Source: Candidatus Binatia bacterium
GTDB taxonomy: Bacteria; Desulfobacterota; Binatia; HRBIN30
Direction of reading: 5' to 3'
NCBI GenBank assembly: GCA_026415395.1
Contig: JAOAHD010000007.1
Location: 1 to 64,000, forward strand
Length of the DNA: 64,000 nt
Made by a program: the position numbers and the translations under genes. Of the stretch, positions 1 through 8,088 are shown one piece after another. The notes under the pieces were generated by a model, which was not told the DNA's origin, did not search any database, and was given only the letters and a program-made list of their open reading frames with translations. The number at the start of each line of letters is the position of its first letter. The stretch's first letter is position 1.

Positions 1-19
1 AGATGTGTATAAGAGACAG
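1..19 (+). other. Tn5/Nextera mosaic-end adapter (sequencing artefact)
   Basis: The first 19 bases are AGATGTGTATAAGAGACAG, identical to the Tn5 mosaic end used in Nextera-type library preparation. It sits exactly at the edge and interrupts the reading frame of the PsiE-like gene that follows. It is untrimmed adapter at a contig end and not genomic sequence. Confidence 0.95.
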
Positions 20-238
20 GGTGAGGATATCGCCAAACACCGCTTGGAACACGCGATGATCGAGCGGATTCCAAGCTTGCAACAAGAGGCTTCCGACCAC
101 CGCAACCGTGAGGCGAAACAAGGCCACGACAATGACCAACGCCACCAACACGGTGAGCACGAGGGCCACCACGGTTTCGAACCTCTGGTAAAGGCTTTGG
201 ACTTGCCAACTCGCCCGTAAATCCTGCCACCATTCCAT
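20..238 (-). CDS. PsiE-like membrane protein, 3' part cut off by contig end
   Basis: Reading leftward from the ATG at 238 gives 73 codons (MEWWQDLRASWQVQSLYQRF...), open until it runs into the adapter at 1-19. A GGAGGG Shine-Dalgarno lies about 8 nt upstream of the ATG. Residues about 22-45 form a Val/Leu-rich membrane helix, followed by a second hydrophobic stretch and 'FQAVFGDILT', which resembles phosphate-starvation-inducible PsiE-family membrane proteins. The C-terminal half is missing because of the contig edge. If the assignment holds, it is a small polytopic inner-membrane protein; its biochemical role is unknown in the family. It could instead be another short DUF membrane protein. 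Confidence 0.55.
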
Positions 239-383
239 CGCCTGGACCCTCCGTGGCTCTCTGTGCTGACGCCCGTCTGCTGGCACGGTCGGGGCCGTCG
301 GTTCCGCGATGACTGCGGGGCGGGGTCACAGTTGGCTGGTTTGCCGCAAAACCTTGCGACAAGCCAGCGTTCGCGAAAGCACC

Positions 384-1463
384 CTACAGCACCCCGGCCA
401 AGGCACCTCGCAGTCGCTCTTGCAACGTGGCCACAAGTTCCTTCACGCGCTGAGGCTCCATTCCGGTGACCATGGAGATCTCCGGAATGCTAAAGCCCTC
501 GACAAAGTAGAGTTCGAAAACATCCTTCTCGGGGCGAGACCACGTTTGCACGAGATGCTGCACAGCCTCCAAAAGCTCGCGGCGCTCCGCGCTCACCTCG
601 GGATTGGGAGCAAACGGATCGGGCACCAGCTCGCGGAGCTCGGTAATCACCGGCTCGTACTCGCGCACGATAATGTCCAAGGGCTGCTCCGCGTCGTAGC
701 CGGCAGCAAGATCCTCTTCATCGGGCCGCTTGGTCTCCTGATCCACTGGCACCCGCTCCGCAGCCGCGCGTTGGAAAAACCGCCGCCGGCGACGCAACTC
801 CTCGTGCAGCAAGCGGTACACCCAAATAAGCCAACCAACTGATGCTGGCTTGTCCCGCCACTTAGCCAGCACCTTTTGCACCACCGTGTCCACGACACCA
901 CGAGGGTCTACTGCGTGTGGTGGCAACTCCCCACTGAACTCGTCGTGCCGCACGTGGCGCCGCACGTGGTCGACCATGCGGCGGTAGTGCCGCTTGAGAA
1001 AATCGACCACCACTGCCTGTGGCTCTTGTGGGCCTTCCCCCTCGGGCAACGGTTCTGGCGCAAATTTGCCGGCCCGAAGGAGCGGTAGACGCTGGCGGCG
1101 GAGTTTCCGCTTCCACTCTTCTTCCTTCCGCTGGTGCCCTTTCACCCGCTCGACCTCGCGGACTAACGCGTCGAATGCCTTATCGAGAGACAAGATCGGC
1201 TCGCGTGCGCTCTTTTCGGTGTGGAGGATGTGCTTGGGTAAGCGCAACGTGAGGGCGGTATTGTACAACGTGCGGTGTGGGTTTTTTTCCAACAGGATGT
1301 GCAGGTGCACCCCGTCTGGCGGATAGTCCCGCAAATGTTTTTCCAACGATTGTAAGCGCCGGGTCAACTGCTTGCGCAGCAGCGGGTGGCCGTGCATCTC
1401 GCGGGTCACCAAATTCCACGTAAACGGCACAACTTGCGCCTGTGCTCCCTGCGGTTCGTTCAT
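384..1463 (-). CDS. HPF/RaiA-like ribosome-binding domain fused to a sigma-70-like domain
   Basis: A 359-aa protein with a strong GGAGGAGGT site about 11 nt before the ATG at 1463. Residues about 14-115 look like the S30AE/HPF-RaiA ribosome hibernation fold (alternating strands, 'HLHILLEKNPHRTLYNTALTL', then a Lys/Arg-rich helix). After a charged linker, residues about 165-230 resemble sigma-70 region 2 ('VVDTVVQKVLAKW', 'LIWVYRLLHEELRRRRR'). Residues about 295-355 resemble region 4, with the helix-turn-helix 'GFSIPEISMVTGMEPQRVKEL'. HPF proteins bind the 30S subunit in stressed cells; ECF-type sigma factors direct RNA polymerase. The fusion could couple translation arrest to transcription, which is inference. 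Nearby genes (a Clp-fold protease, Hsp20s) also suggest stress. The domain order is read from sequence; DNA-binding function is untested. Confidence 0.7.
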   Translation of the reverse strand: MNEPQGAQAQVVPFTWNLVTREMHGHPLLRKQLTRRLQSLEKHLRDYPPDGVHLHILLEKNPHRTLYNTALTLRLPKHILHTEKSAREPILSLDKAFDALVREVERVKGHQRKEEEWKRKLRRQRLPLLRAGKFAPEPLPEGEGPQEPQAVVVDFLKRHYRRMVDHVRRHVRHDEFSGELPPHAVDPRGVVDTVVQKVLAKWRDKPASVGWLIWVYRLLHEELRRRRRFFQRAAAERVPVDQETKRPDEEDLAAGYDAEQPLDIIVREYEPVITELRELVPDPFAPNPEVSAERRELLEAVQHLVQTWSRPEKDVFELYFVEGFSIPEISMVTGMEPQRVKELVATLQERLRGALAGVL

Positions 1464-1502
1464 GACGTTCTCTACCTCCTCCGAATGAATGCTCGCGCCA
1501 GT

Positions 1503-2135
1503 TTAGGTCCGACACCAGCCGACTTGGGCCACTCCGTCGAGTGCGAATTGAACCGCAACGGCGGCCAGCAGCAGCCCCATTAACCGGTTGATGAGCTTCA
1601 GAGCTAATGGGCTGACCCGATGGATTCCGTAGATTGCTAAGGTAAAGATGCCGTAGCTGGCAATCGCCACTAGACCGATGACCAGAAAAAGGGTCACGCG
1701 CTGCCACACGGACTCGGCCTGGTGGAACAAAATCAAGGACGTGGAAATTGCTCCTGGGCCGGCGAGCATCGGAACCGCCAGTGGGCTCACCGCAATGTCC
1801 TCTTTTGCAGCACCAGCGAGAACTTCTTCGTTCGTCTCCTGTGCTGCCGAGCGCTGGCCATGCAACATATCTAACGCAATGCGCAGCAGTAAAATGCTTC
1901 CAGCAATTTGAAATGCGCCAGGGCTCACGTGCAGATAGCGAAAAATGCTCTCGCCCAGGAGGGTGAATACCACCAGAACGGCTGCCGCCACGCTGCAAGC
2001 GATGCGAGCCGTGCGCAGTCTGGCCTCCGGAGTCTGCTCCGGGGTCATCGCCAGAAACGCTGGCACAACGGCAATAGGGTCGACGATGACAAAGAGCGTG
2101 GTAAACGCGAGTACCGTGTATTCAAGCCAACCCAT
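1503..2135 (-). CDS. MarC family (UPF0056) integral membrane protein
   Basis: 210 aa, close to the usual MarC length of about 200-220. Six hydrophobic segments are visible, starting with 'YTVLAFTTLFVIVDPIAVVPAFLAM'; the 'VDPxxxxPxFLxMT' stretch near residue 20 and 'GxILLLRIALDML' near residue 75 are typical of the family. The middle contains the acidic loop 'QETNEEVLAGAAKEDIAVSPLAVPMLAGPGA', with the conserved P-x-A-x-P-x-LAGPGAI motif. MarC proteins sit in the inner membrane; the old link to multiple antibiotic resistance was withdrawn and their substrate is unknown. It stands alone between the sigma-fusion gene and the protease gene, all on the minus strand. Confidence 0.88.
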   Translation of the reverse strand: MGWLEYTVLAFTTLFVIVDPIAVVPAFLAMTPEQTPEARLRTARIACSVAAAVLVVFTLLGESIFRYLHVSPGAFQIAGSILLLRIALDMLHGQRSAAQETNEEVLAGAAKEDIAVSPLAVPMLAGPGAISTSLILFHQAESVWQRVTLFLVIGLVAIASYGIFTLAIYGIHRVSPLALKLINRLMGLLLAAVAVQFALDGVAQVGWCRT

Positions 2136-2177
2136 CGCCGCTGGCCATCGTCAAAGAACACGCGGATCGTACTCCGG

Positions 2178-3020
2178 CTAATGCGCCCGGCCGCCGCCAC
2201 CGCGTTCCACAGCGCGACGCGGGCCGGGGAGGTATTCCACCGAGGGCACCCGACGCACCGGTTGTGGATATAACTCCATCAGCTCTAACACCTCGGTGGG
2301 GATATCGCTGCGCACCGGGAGGCCCAGCTCGCGCGCCTTTTGCACGGTGATAGGGAAGTCATGCGTCCATGTCCCAGTGGAAAGCAGCTCCGCGAGGCGT
2401 TGCGCATTTTCTGGGGTTTGGCTGCGCGTCAGGAGCTCGGCCACGGCGTCGCGCACTTGATGAATGGCCTTTTCGGCAACGTCGGCGAGGATCAACGTTT
2501 GGTCGTCGACTTCCGCTACCGGCTTTTGCCGAACCACCTTCAGGAGCGAGGCCGCAGGATACTGTCCCAATTGAGGGTCTACCGGGCCCAGCACCGCATG
2601 GGGCGACATTACGATTTCGTCCGCCGCTAACGCAATCAAAGTGCCGCCGGACATGGCGTAGTGGGGGACAAAAACGGTCACGTTCCCTTTGTGCTCCCGC
2701 ACCGCGCGGGCAATTTGCAGAGAGGCGAGCACCAGCCCGCCGGGCGTATGCAAAACAATATCCAGGGGCACCTCGGGGTCGGTGAGCTCACAGGCCCGCA
2801 TGACTGCCTCAGCGTCCTCGATGTCGATGTAACGAACCACGGGAAACCCCAGCAGGCTCATGGTCTCTTGCCGGTGAACCAACAGGATCACGCGGGAACC
2901 GCGCCGCTTCTCGATCCGCGCAATCAAGCGCTGCCGGGCGTTTTCGAGCAAACGCTGCCGCAGTACGGGCTGTAGCGCCGAAAAAATGAAGAACAACCAA
3001 AATAGATCCCCAAAACTCAT
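2178..3020 (-). CDS. SDH-type Clp-fold serine protease, membrane anchored
   Basis: The reading frame extends to 3101, but the ATG at 3020 has GGAGG 5 nt upstream and starts at a membrane anchor (MSFGDLFWLFFIFSALQPVL), so 280 aa is preferred. The protein matches the serine dehydrogenase proteinase family (PF01972), whose fold is related to ClpP. Motifs visible are 'VHRQETMSLLGFPVVRYIDIEDAE', 'IVLHTPGGLVLAS' and the presumed nucleophile region 'HYAMSGGTLIALAADEIVM'. It probably cleaves membrane or misfolded proteins on the cytoplasmic side of the inner membrane. It lies upstream of marC and downstream of the hsp20 cluster on the same strand, consistent with protein quality control. The short Gly/Arg-rich C-terminal tail (VERGGGGRAH) is not conserved in the family as far as I know. 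Confidence 0.82.
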   Translation of the reverse strand: MSFGDLFWLFFIFSALQPVLRQRLLENARQRLIARIEKRRGSRVILLVHRQETMSLLGFPVVRYIDIEDAEAVMRACELTDPEVPLDIVLHTPGGLVLASLQIARAVREHKGNVTVFVPHYAMSGGTLIALAADEIVMSPHAVLGPVDPQLGQYPAASLLKVVRQKPVAEVDDQTLILADVAEKAIHQVRDAVAELLTRSQTPENAQRLAELLSTGTWTHDFPITVQKARELGLPVRSDIPTEVLELMELYPQPVRRVPSVEYLPGPRRAVERGGGGRAH

Positions 3021-3137
3021 GTTGCCTCCGCTCGTGTTGTCGTTGCCGTGCCGCCACTCGGCGGCAGCGCTACTTAACACGAGCCGCTCGCGACTAGCCA
3101 CCCCAATTGCGACTGCGGTACGTGCCCTGTCCGTCGT

Positions 3138-3608
3138 TTATTTGAATTCGACCGGCACCTTCTTCGCAGGGACACGCTTGGGCAGTCTCACGTGCAACCG
3201 GCCGTGACGAAACTTGGCTTCGGCTTTCTCAGCAGCGACCGGAACTGGCAAGGGAATCCACCGCGTAAATGCGCCGTACGCGCACTCGGAATACCAATAG
3301 CCCTCGCGTTTCTCCTCTCGCTCGCGCTTCTTCTCGCCGCGCAAGACCAGGTAGTCGCCCACGACCTCCAGGCTAAAGTCGTCCTTGCTGAGCCCGGGAA
3401 GCTCGACCGTCACTTCCACGGCATCGGCGGATTCTGCCACTTCAATAGCCGGAAGGCCCCACCCCTCCCATGAGGGGAGCGCAACGGTTTCGCCACCCAC
3501 AGCGAGCTCGCCAGTAAGACGGCGCCGCCAGCGTGTTATTGCTCGCTGCACGTCGTCGTACAAGCGCCCGAGCGTCTCGCGCCATTTTTCCGGCAGCCAG
3601 TTTGCCAT
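3138..3608 (-). CDS. Hsp20 family small heat-shock protein, third of cluster
   Basis: 156 aa with a GGAGGAGGAG ribosome site just before the ATG at 3608. The N-terminus (MANWLPEKWRETLGRLYDD) is amphipathic and variable, as in all small heat-shock proteins. The alpha-crystallin domain runs from about residue 50 to 145: 'AIEVAESADAVEVTVELPGLSKDDFSLEVVGDYLVLRGEKK' and 'GRLHVRLPK'. It lacks a clear IXI tail. The protein would hold unfolding clients in an ATP-independent manner in the cytoplasm. It is the most divergent of the three copies and is separated from the middle copy by a strong hairpin. Confidence 0.9.
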   Translation of the reverse strand: MANWLPEKWRETLGRLYDDVQRAITRWRRRLTGELAVGGETVALPSWEGWGLPAIEVAESADAVEVTVELPGLSKDDFSLEVVGDYLVLRGEKKREREEKREGYWYSECAYGAFTRWIPLPVPVAAEKAEAKFRHGRLHVRLPKRVPAKKVPVEFK

Positions 3609-3646
3609 GATGCCCTCCTCCTCCGTTCATGGGTCCGGGGCCCAGC

Positions 3647-3679
3647 GCAGTGGGCAGCGGAGTCTGCGCTGCCCACTGC
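3647..3679 (-). terminator. Intercistronic hairpin between hsp20 genes
   Basis: A perfect 13-bp inverted repeat, GCAGTGGGCAGCG (3647-3659) and CGCTGCCCACTGC (3667-3679), with a 7-nt loop. It lies between the stop of the middle hsp20 and the start of the last one. There is no T-tract, so it may be a partial terminator or an mRNA-stabilising or processing element that sets different levels of the two proteins. Confidence 0.55.
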
Positions 3680-3686
3680 CTGTTCC

Positions 3687-4088
3687 TTAGCTGACCTTCA
3701 CCTCGATCTTCCGCGGTTTTGCCTTCTCCGCTTTGGGCAGATGCAAGGTCAACACTCCGTGCTTGAAGTCAGCGGAGATTTTCTCTTGGTCGATCACTTC
3801 GCTCAACTCGAACTGCCGGAAGAAATTCGGCAATTCGAATTCGCGCCACACGGGCTCTCCCGGCGCTGCGTGCCTCGGCGTTCCGCGGATGGTCAGGACG
3901 TCCTCTTCCACACGGACCTCCAAGTCGTCCTTCCCCACGCCCGGTAGATCCGCCACTAGTACGAGCTCTTCTGGCGTTTCGTAAATATCTACAGCGGGAG
4001 CCACGTAACGGTCTTCAGCGCGTGTGGCTTCGCGGCTCGGCGTTGGCTGCACGCTCCCTGTGGTTGCTGCAACGGTCTTTTCTGCCAT
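3687..4088 (-). CDS. Hsp20 family small heat-shock protein, second of cluster
   Basis: The ATG at 4088 has AAGGAGGTG in front of it; the longer frame to 4142 overlaps the preceding hsp20 and is rejected. The protein is 133 aa. After a Thr/Ser/Pro-rich head, the alpha-crystallin domain begins near residue 30 with 'VAPAVDIYETPEELVLVADLPGVGKDDLEVRVEEDVLTIRG' and ends with 'ISADFKHGVLTLHLPKAEKAKPRKIEVK', including the usual F-x-x-GVLxLxLPK motif. It is a cytoplasmic holdase. The end is close to that of the first gene in the cluster (PKAE-x-AKP), so the two are clear paralogues. Confidence 0.93.
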   Translation of the reverse strand: MAEKTVAATTGSVQPTPSREATRAEDRYVAPAVDIYETPEELVLVADLPGVGKDDLEVRVEEDVLTIRGTPRHAAPGEPVWREFELPNFFRQFELSEVIDQEKISADFKHGVLTLHLPKAEKAKPRKIEVKVS

Positions 4089-4122
4089 GGTTTTCACCTC
4101 CTTGTTGAATTGCGCGCTGGCA

Positions 4123-4578
4123 TCACCCGACCTGTACGGCAATCGCCTTGGGCTTGGCCTGTTCGGCCTTCGGCAAGGTGATTAGGAGTACACCGTTTTT
4201 ATATTCCGCTTTGGCCTTGGCCTCGTCGACCTCGACCGGTAGTTCGATCCGACGGGAAAACTTCCCCGACGATCGCTCCTCGCGGTGAATCGCTTCCGAC
4301 TTGCCGGTGGCAGTGCGCGGTTTCTCGCCGCTTATCGTCACGCTGTTGCGCAAAGCAGTGATCGTCACCGAGTTCGGGTCGACCCCCGGGACGAGCACCT
4401 CGACGTAAAACGCATCCTTATCCTCGTATACGTTTACTGGCGGATACCCGCGCTCTCCCCGCGCCGGCCACAAGCCTGTGCGCAAAAGCGACGGGAAGCG
4501 CAAGCCCGCACTTTCAAAGGCACGATCGATCTCGCGCCGTAATGCTTCGATTTCTTGGAATGGGTCCCAACGTGCCAT
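4123..4578 (-). CDS. Hsp20 family small heat-shock protein, first of cluster
   Basis: The ATG at 4578 follows AAGGAGGG by about 8 nt and opens with the classic Hsp20 start 'MARWDPFQEIEALRREID', so the longer frame to 4617 is rejected. The protein is 151 aa. The alpha-crystallin domain covers about residues 45-140 ('PPVNVYEDKDAFYVEVLVPGVDPNSVTI', 'AKAEYKNGVLLITLPKAEQAKPKAIAV'). It is the promoter-proximal gene of a three-gene hsp20 array read leftward. A candidate sigma-70 promoter lies upstream; no CIRCE element is visible. Confidence 0.94.
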   Translation of the reverse strand: MARWDPFQEIEALRREIDRAFESAGLRFPSLLRTGLWPARGERGYPPVNVYEDKDAFYVEVLVPGVDPNSVTITALRNSVTISGEKPRTATGKSEAIHREERSSGKFSRRIELPVEVDEAKAKAEYKNGVLLITLPKAEQAKPKAIAVQVG

Positions 4579-4608
4579 GTCCGTTCCCTCCTTCTCTTCG
4601 ATTGATTT

Positions 4609-4657
4609 CGCTCGCAACGAGCGGCAGTGCAGGTAAGCACCAATTGGACCACGTCAA
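4609..4657 (-). promoter_or_regulatory. Candidate hsp20 promoter and 5' UTR hairpin
   Basis: On the minus strand, TTGACG (4657-4652) is followed after 16 nt by TACCTG (4635-4630), a weak sigma-70-like pair. Downstream lies a small perfect hairpin, CGCTCG-TTG-CGAGCG (4623-4609), just before the Shine-Dalgarno of the first hsp20. It could be a simple RNA thermometer, but this is only inference from position. Confidence 0.3.
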
Positions 4658-4752
4658 GCGCGCCCGGCGTGTTCCATGCTGGCGCTCTCGTGACTTCACA
4701 CTCAAGAAAACGTGCCGCGGCTGGATTTTCTCCCGTGGGCGTTGGTTGAACC

Positions 4753-7700
4753 ATGCCGAGCGGTGCCTCGTGGCCCACGCTTGCGGGCTCTGTTAACCGC
4801 ACGCGGCGTATGCCCGAAATGAAAGGCAGCGCCTCCTCGAAGCGTCTTTCCCCCGCTCCTAATGCCAGCCGCTCGCGTCGGGTGACCATCGCGGAATCGC
4901 GTGTGTCGCTGTTGCTCGCCCTGTGCCTCGCCTTTTCGGGCGCGGCGAGCCTTGCGCTCGAGGTCGTATGGATGCGCGAGCTCCGCTTGGCGTTTGGCTC
5001 CACGACTCTCGCGAGCAGTACCGTGCTCGTGGCCTACATGCTCGGCCTCGGGACGGGTGCGTGGCTCGGCGGGAACATCGCGAACCGATCCTCACGGGCG
5101 CTGCAGGTTTACGCTGCTCTCGAGATCATCGTCGGGTTGTACGCTTTGGCGGTGCCTTGGCTGAGCCGGCAGGGCGCAGCAACCATGGGCGGTTGGCTTG
5201 TAGACACGAACTTCTGGCTTGCGGCAGCCACACGGTTTGCCGCAAGCCAGCTCATCTTTCTCGTTCCCACGGTGGCCATGGGAGCGACGCTGCCCGTGGC
5301 GGTGAGCGCCGCCGGGGGCCCCGGCGGGGTGGGCCGCACGACGGCCCTGTTGTACGCGGCAAACACAGCTGGGGCTGTTGCCGGCGTGTTCGCCGCGACA
5401 TTCTACCTCCTGCCCCGTTTCGGGCTCGTTGGCGCCAACACCGTGGCTGCGCTTACGGATCTTCTGCTCGGTGTGGCCGTGCTGCTCTGGGAACGTGCGA
5501 CGCGCCCAGCGGCAGCGCCCGTTACTTCTGACCCTGGTGTGCAATTCGCGGCCAAGGCAGCACCGGCACAATTACCGGCGCGCCTGTGGCCGCTGCTCGC
5601 CGTGTACGCCGGGATCGGCTTTGTCGCCCTCGCGCACGAGGTGTGTTGGACTCGGGCGTTGGCGGCAGTGTTCGGGTCGTCCAGCTACGCCTTCGGCACG
5701 ATGCTGGGAACTTTTTTGCTCGGCATCGCGCTCGGCAGTTGGGCGATGCGCCGTCGGGCGGACACGTTGCGAAGTCCCGGTTATGTCGCCGCGGTGCTCG
5801 TCGTGGCCCTCAGTGTGGCGTCGCTTGCGACCTTCAAGATCTTGTTCTGGCTTCCGGCTTGGTTTCCCTGGGCGTTCGTCTACCTGGGAGGCACGTACGA
5901 GGCGGCAATGACGAGCACTGTCTTCCTCGCGCTCGTGGCCATGTTGCCACCGACGACGATCCTCGGGAGCTTGTTCCCCTTGCTGGTGGCATTGATCGCG
6001 CGTACCGGACAAAGTGCCGGCTGGTCGGTGAGCCAAGCATATGTGTGGAACACGGTCGGGTCGGCCCTCGGAGCCTTTGCAGGCGGATTTTTATTGTTGC
6101 CTGCGGTGGGCCTGCAGAACGCACTCAGCCTTCTTTCGTCCCTCACTGCTGCCTTCGCGGGCGTGCTCGCCGTGTGGCAGCGCGACCACGTTGGAAGGCG
6201 TCGCGCAGCGGTCATCGTCGCAGCTGCGCTACTCGTAGCGGGTATTTGGCTGGCCGGCCCGCGCGTGAAACCTGAAGAGCTTACCCGTGGCGTTTACCGA
6301 TTTCCGCTGGCGGAAATCGACGTCGGAGTTGCCCCTGTGGCGCTGCGCGGGCCGTTAGAAGGGGAACTCTTGTTTTACCACGACGGCTGGAATGCCACCG
6401 TGTCCGTCCATCGCATCCTCGGAGAGTTGAGTTTGCGGGTAAACGGTAAGGCTGATGCGAGTACGCGCGGCGACTTGCCTACCCAAGTGTTGCTCGGCCA
6501 CCTCGGATACTTCTTCCGCCCTGCCGCGCAGAATGTCGCGATCGTTGGCCTAGCCTCGGGCATCACCGCAGGCAGCGCGACGTTGTACGGTGCCCGGCGC
6601 ATTGACGTCATCGAAATCGAGCCGGCCATGGTTGCGGCCTCACGTTGGTTCGACCACGTCAACCTCCGGCCGCTCGAGCACCCCGCAGTTCGTTTGATTG
6701 TCGACGACGCGCGTGCCTTTCTTGCGGGGAAACGTGAAGCCTACGACTTGATTCTTTCCGAACCGTCGAACCCGTGGATGGCTGGTCCGGCCAATTTGTT
6801 CACCCGTGAATTCTTCCATCAGGCCGGGCGTGCACTGCGGCCGCACGGTCTATTGGTGCAGTGGCTACAACTGTATGCCATGCCGCCAGAGGCGGTGGCG
6901 GCTGTGCTCCAAGCGTTGCTGGAAACGTTCCCGCATGTTTACGGGTTTGCTCCGGGGCACGGAGAGACTGACCTCCTGTTGGTCGCGAGCCGGCAGCCGA
7001 TTGAGCCCACGGCTTTTCCCTCCTGGGAAAGCTTGCCCACTGGTGCGCGGCGGGACTTGGTACGAGCTGGTGTATTCGATGAGGCAGACGTGCGGGCGCT
7101 TCTTTACCTCACGCCCGGCGCGATTCGCGCGCTGGCGGCGCGCGCTCCGAAAGTCAACAGCGACGACAATATGTTCGTCGAACTCACCGCCCCCCGCGCT
7201 TTGTACGCGGATCCCACCGGGCCGGAGAACTGGGAAGCGATCGATGCGCACGCTTCAGAGCTTGCCGAGTTTTGGCTCCGCTCGCTCCCTGAGGCGGATA
7301 GTTCCGCCATGGCGGAGCTGGCATTGGCTTACTTGCGACGGGAAGCGGCCGCGCAGGCTGAGGCGCTGGTCCAGAGAGAGCAGCAGGGCAGAGGCAAGGA
7401 ACTGGCCCGTGCTGTGCGTGCCCAACTGGATTTCGAGCAACAGGAGGCAAGTGCAGCAGCCCTCGACCGCCTGGTGACGGAGCTCAGGCAGGTTGTGTCC
7501 GCGTTCCCGGATTCGTACGCCATGCGTTACCTGCTGGCGCAAGCAGAGTACGACTCGCAAAACCACACGCGCGCGTTGTCGCAAGTAGACAAGGGACTCC
7601 AACGCCGCCCAGAAGACTTACGGTTGCGGCGGCTGCGTCTGCGAATCCTCCTGGCACTCGGGTGGGCAAACGAAGCCTGGAAAGAGGCGCAAGAGCTGCT

Positions 7701-8088
7701 GCCCTCGCCGCTGAAGGAGCGAGACATCGAACTTTATTGGGACGCCGCACAAGCTGCAGCAGCGAGCGGGCAGGTGAACGAAGCCATCCGGCTTACGGAA
7801 ATTTATCTCGACTACCATCCCGACTCACCGGAGCAGTGGAGCTTCCTGGCCGCGCAGTACAACGCATCCGGGCAGCCGCAGGCGGCGGCGCGCGCCCGCA
7901 GCAACGCCGAACAAGCGAAACGCAACACGATTCTTAGTTTGCACATGCAAGCGCGGAGAACAGCGCTCGCTGGCGACCAGACGGGAGCACTTGCGCTACT
8001 ACGGAACGTGTTGCTGTTCGACCCCAGCTACACCCGAGCGCGACATGACTTGGAAGCGCTCGAACGCGGGGACGCCCTTTCATGGTGA
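4753..8088 (+). CDS. Fused MFS-like membrane / spermidine-synthase-like / TPR protein
   Basis: 1111 aa from the ATG at 4753; ATGs at 4810 and 4819 are also possible because no site has a good Shine-Dalgarno. Residues about 45-490 hold some 12-14 membrane helices resembling the membrane part of fused MFS/spermidine synthases ('LALCLAFSGAASLALEVVWMRELRLAFG', with the related 'FVALAHEVCWTRALAAVFG' halfway, an internal duplication). Residues about 520-790 are a Rossmann methyltransferase-type domain like polyamine synthases ('RRIDVIEIEPAMVAASRWF', 'YDLILSEPSNPWMAGPANLFT'). From about 850 onward are helical TPR-like repeats. Members are widespread, but their substrate is not established. The gene overlaps the 3' end of phoR by 9 nt on the opposite strand. 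Confidence 0.85.
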   Translation: MPSGASWPTLAGSVNRTRRMPEMKGSASSKRLSPAPNASRSRRVTIAESRVSLLLALCLAFSGAASLALEVVWMRELRLAFGSTTLASSTVLVAYMLGLGTGAWLGGNIANRSSRALQVYAALEIIVGLYALAVPWLSRQGAATMGGWLVDTNFWLAAATRFAASQLIFLVPTVAMGATLPVAVSAAGGPGGVGRTTALLYAANTAGAVAGVFAATFYLLPRFGLVGANTVAALTDLLLGVAVLLWERATRPAAAPVTSDPGVQFAAKAAPAQLPARLWPLLAVYAGIGFVALAHEVCWTRALAAVFGSSSYAFGTMLGTFLLGIALGSWAMRRRADTLRSPGYVAAVLVVALSVASLATFKILFWLPAWFPWAFVYLGGTYEAAMTSTVFLALVAMLPPTTILGSLFPLLVALIARTGQSAGWSVSQAYVWNTVGSALGAFAGGFLLLPAVGLQNALSLLSSLTAAFAGVLAVWQRDHVGRRRAAVIVAAALLVAGIWLAGPRVKPEELTRGVYRFPLAEIDVGVAPVALRGPLEGELLFYHDGWNATVSVHRILGELSLRVNGKADASTRGDLPTQVLLGHLGYFFRPAAQNVAIVGLASGITAGSATLYGARRIDVIEIEPAMVAASRWFDHVNLRPLEHPAVRLIVDDARAFLAGKREAYDLILSEPSNPWMAGPANLFTREFFHQAGRALRPHGLLVQWLQLYAMPPEAVAAVLQALLETFPHVYGFAPGHGETDLLLVASRQPIEPTAFPSWESLPTGARRDLVRAGVFDEADVRALLYLTPGAIRALAARAPKVNSDDNMFVELTAPRALYADPTGPENWEAIDAHASELAEFWLRSLPEADSSAMAELALAYLRREAAAQAEALVQREQQGRGKELARAVRAQLDFEQQEASAAALDRLVTELRQVVSAFPDSYAMRYLLAQAEYDSQNHTRALSQVDKGLQRRPEDLRLRRLRLRILLALGWANEAWKEAQELLPSPLKERDIELYWDAAQAAAASGQVNEAIRLTEIYLDYHPDSPEQWSFLAAQYNASGQPQAAARARSNAEQAKRNTILSLHMQARRTALAGDQTGALALLRNVLLFDPSYTRARHDLEALERGDALSW

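Noticed and set aside
4579-4752. CIRCE or sigma-32 element before the hsp20 genes
   Set aside because: No TTAGCACTC-type inverted repeat and no convincing sigma-32 -35/-10 pair could be found.
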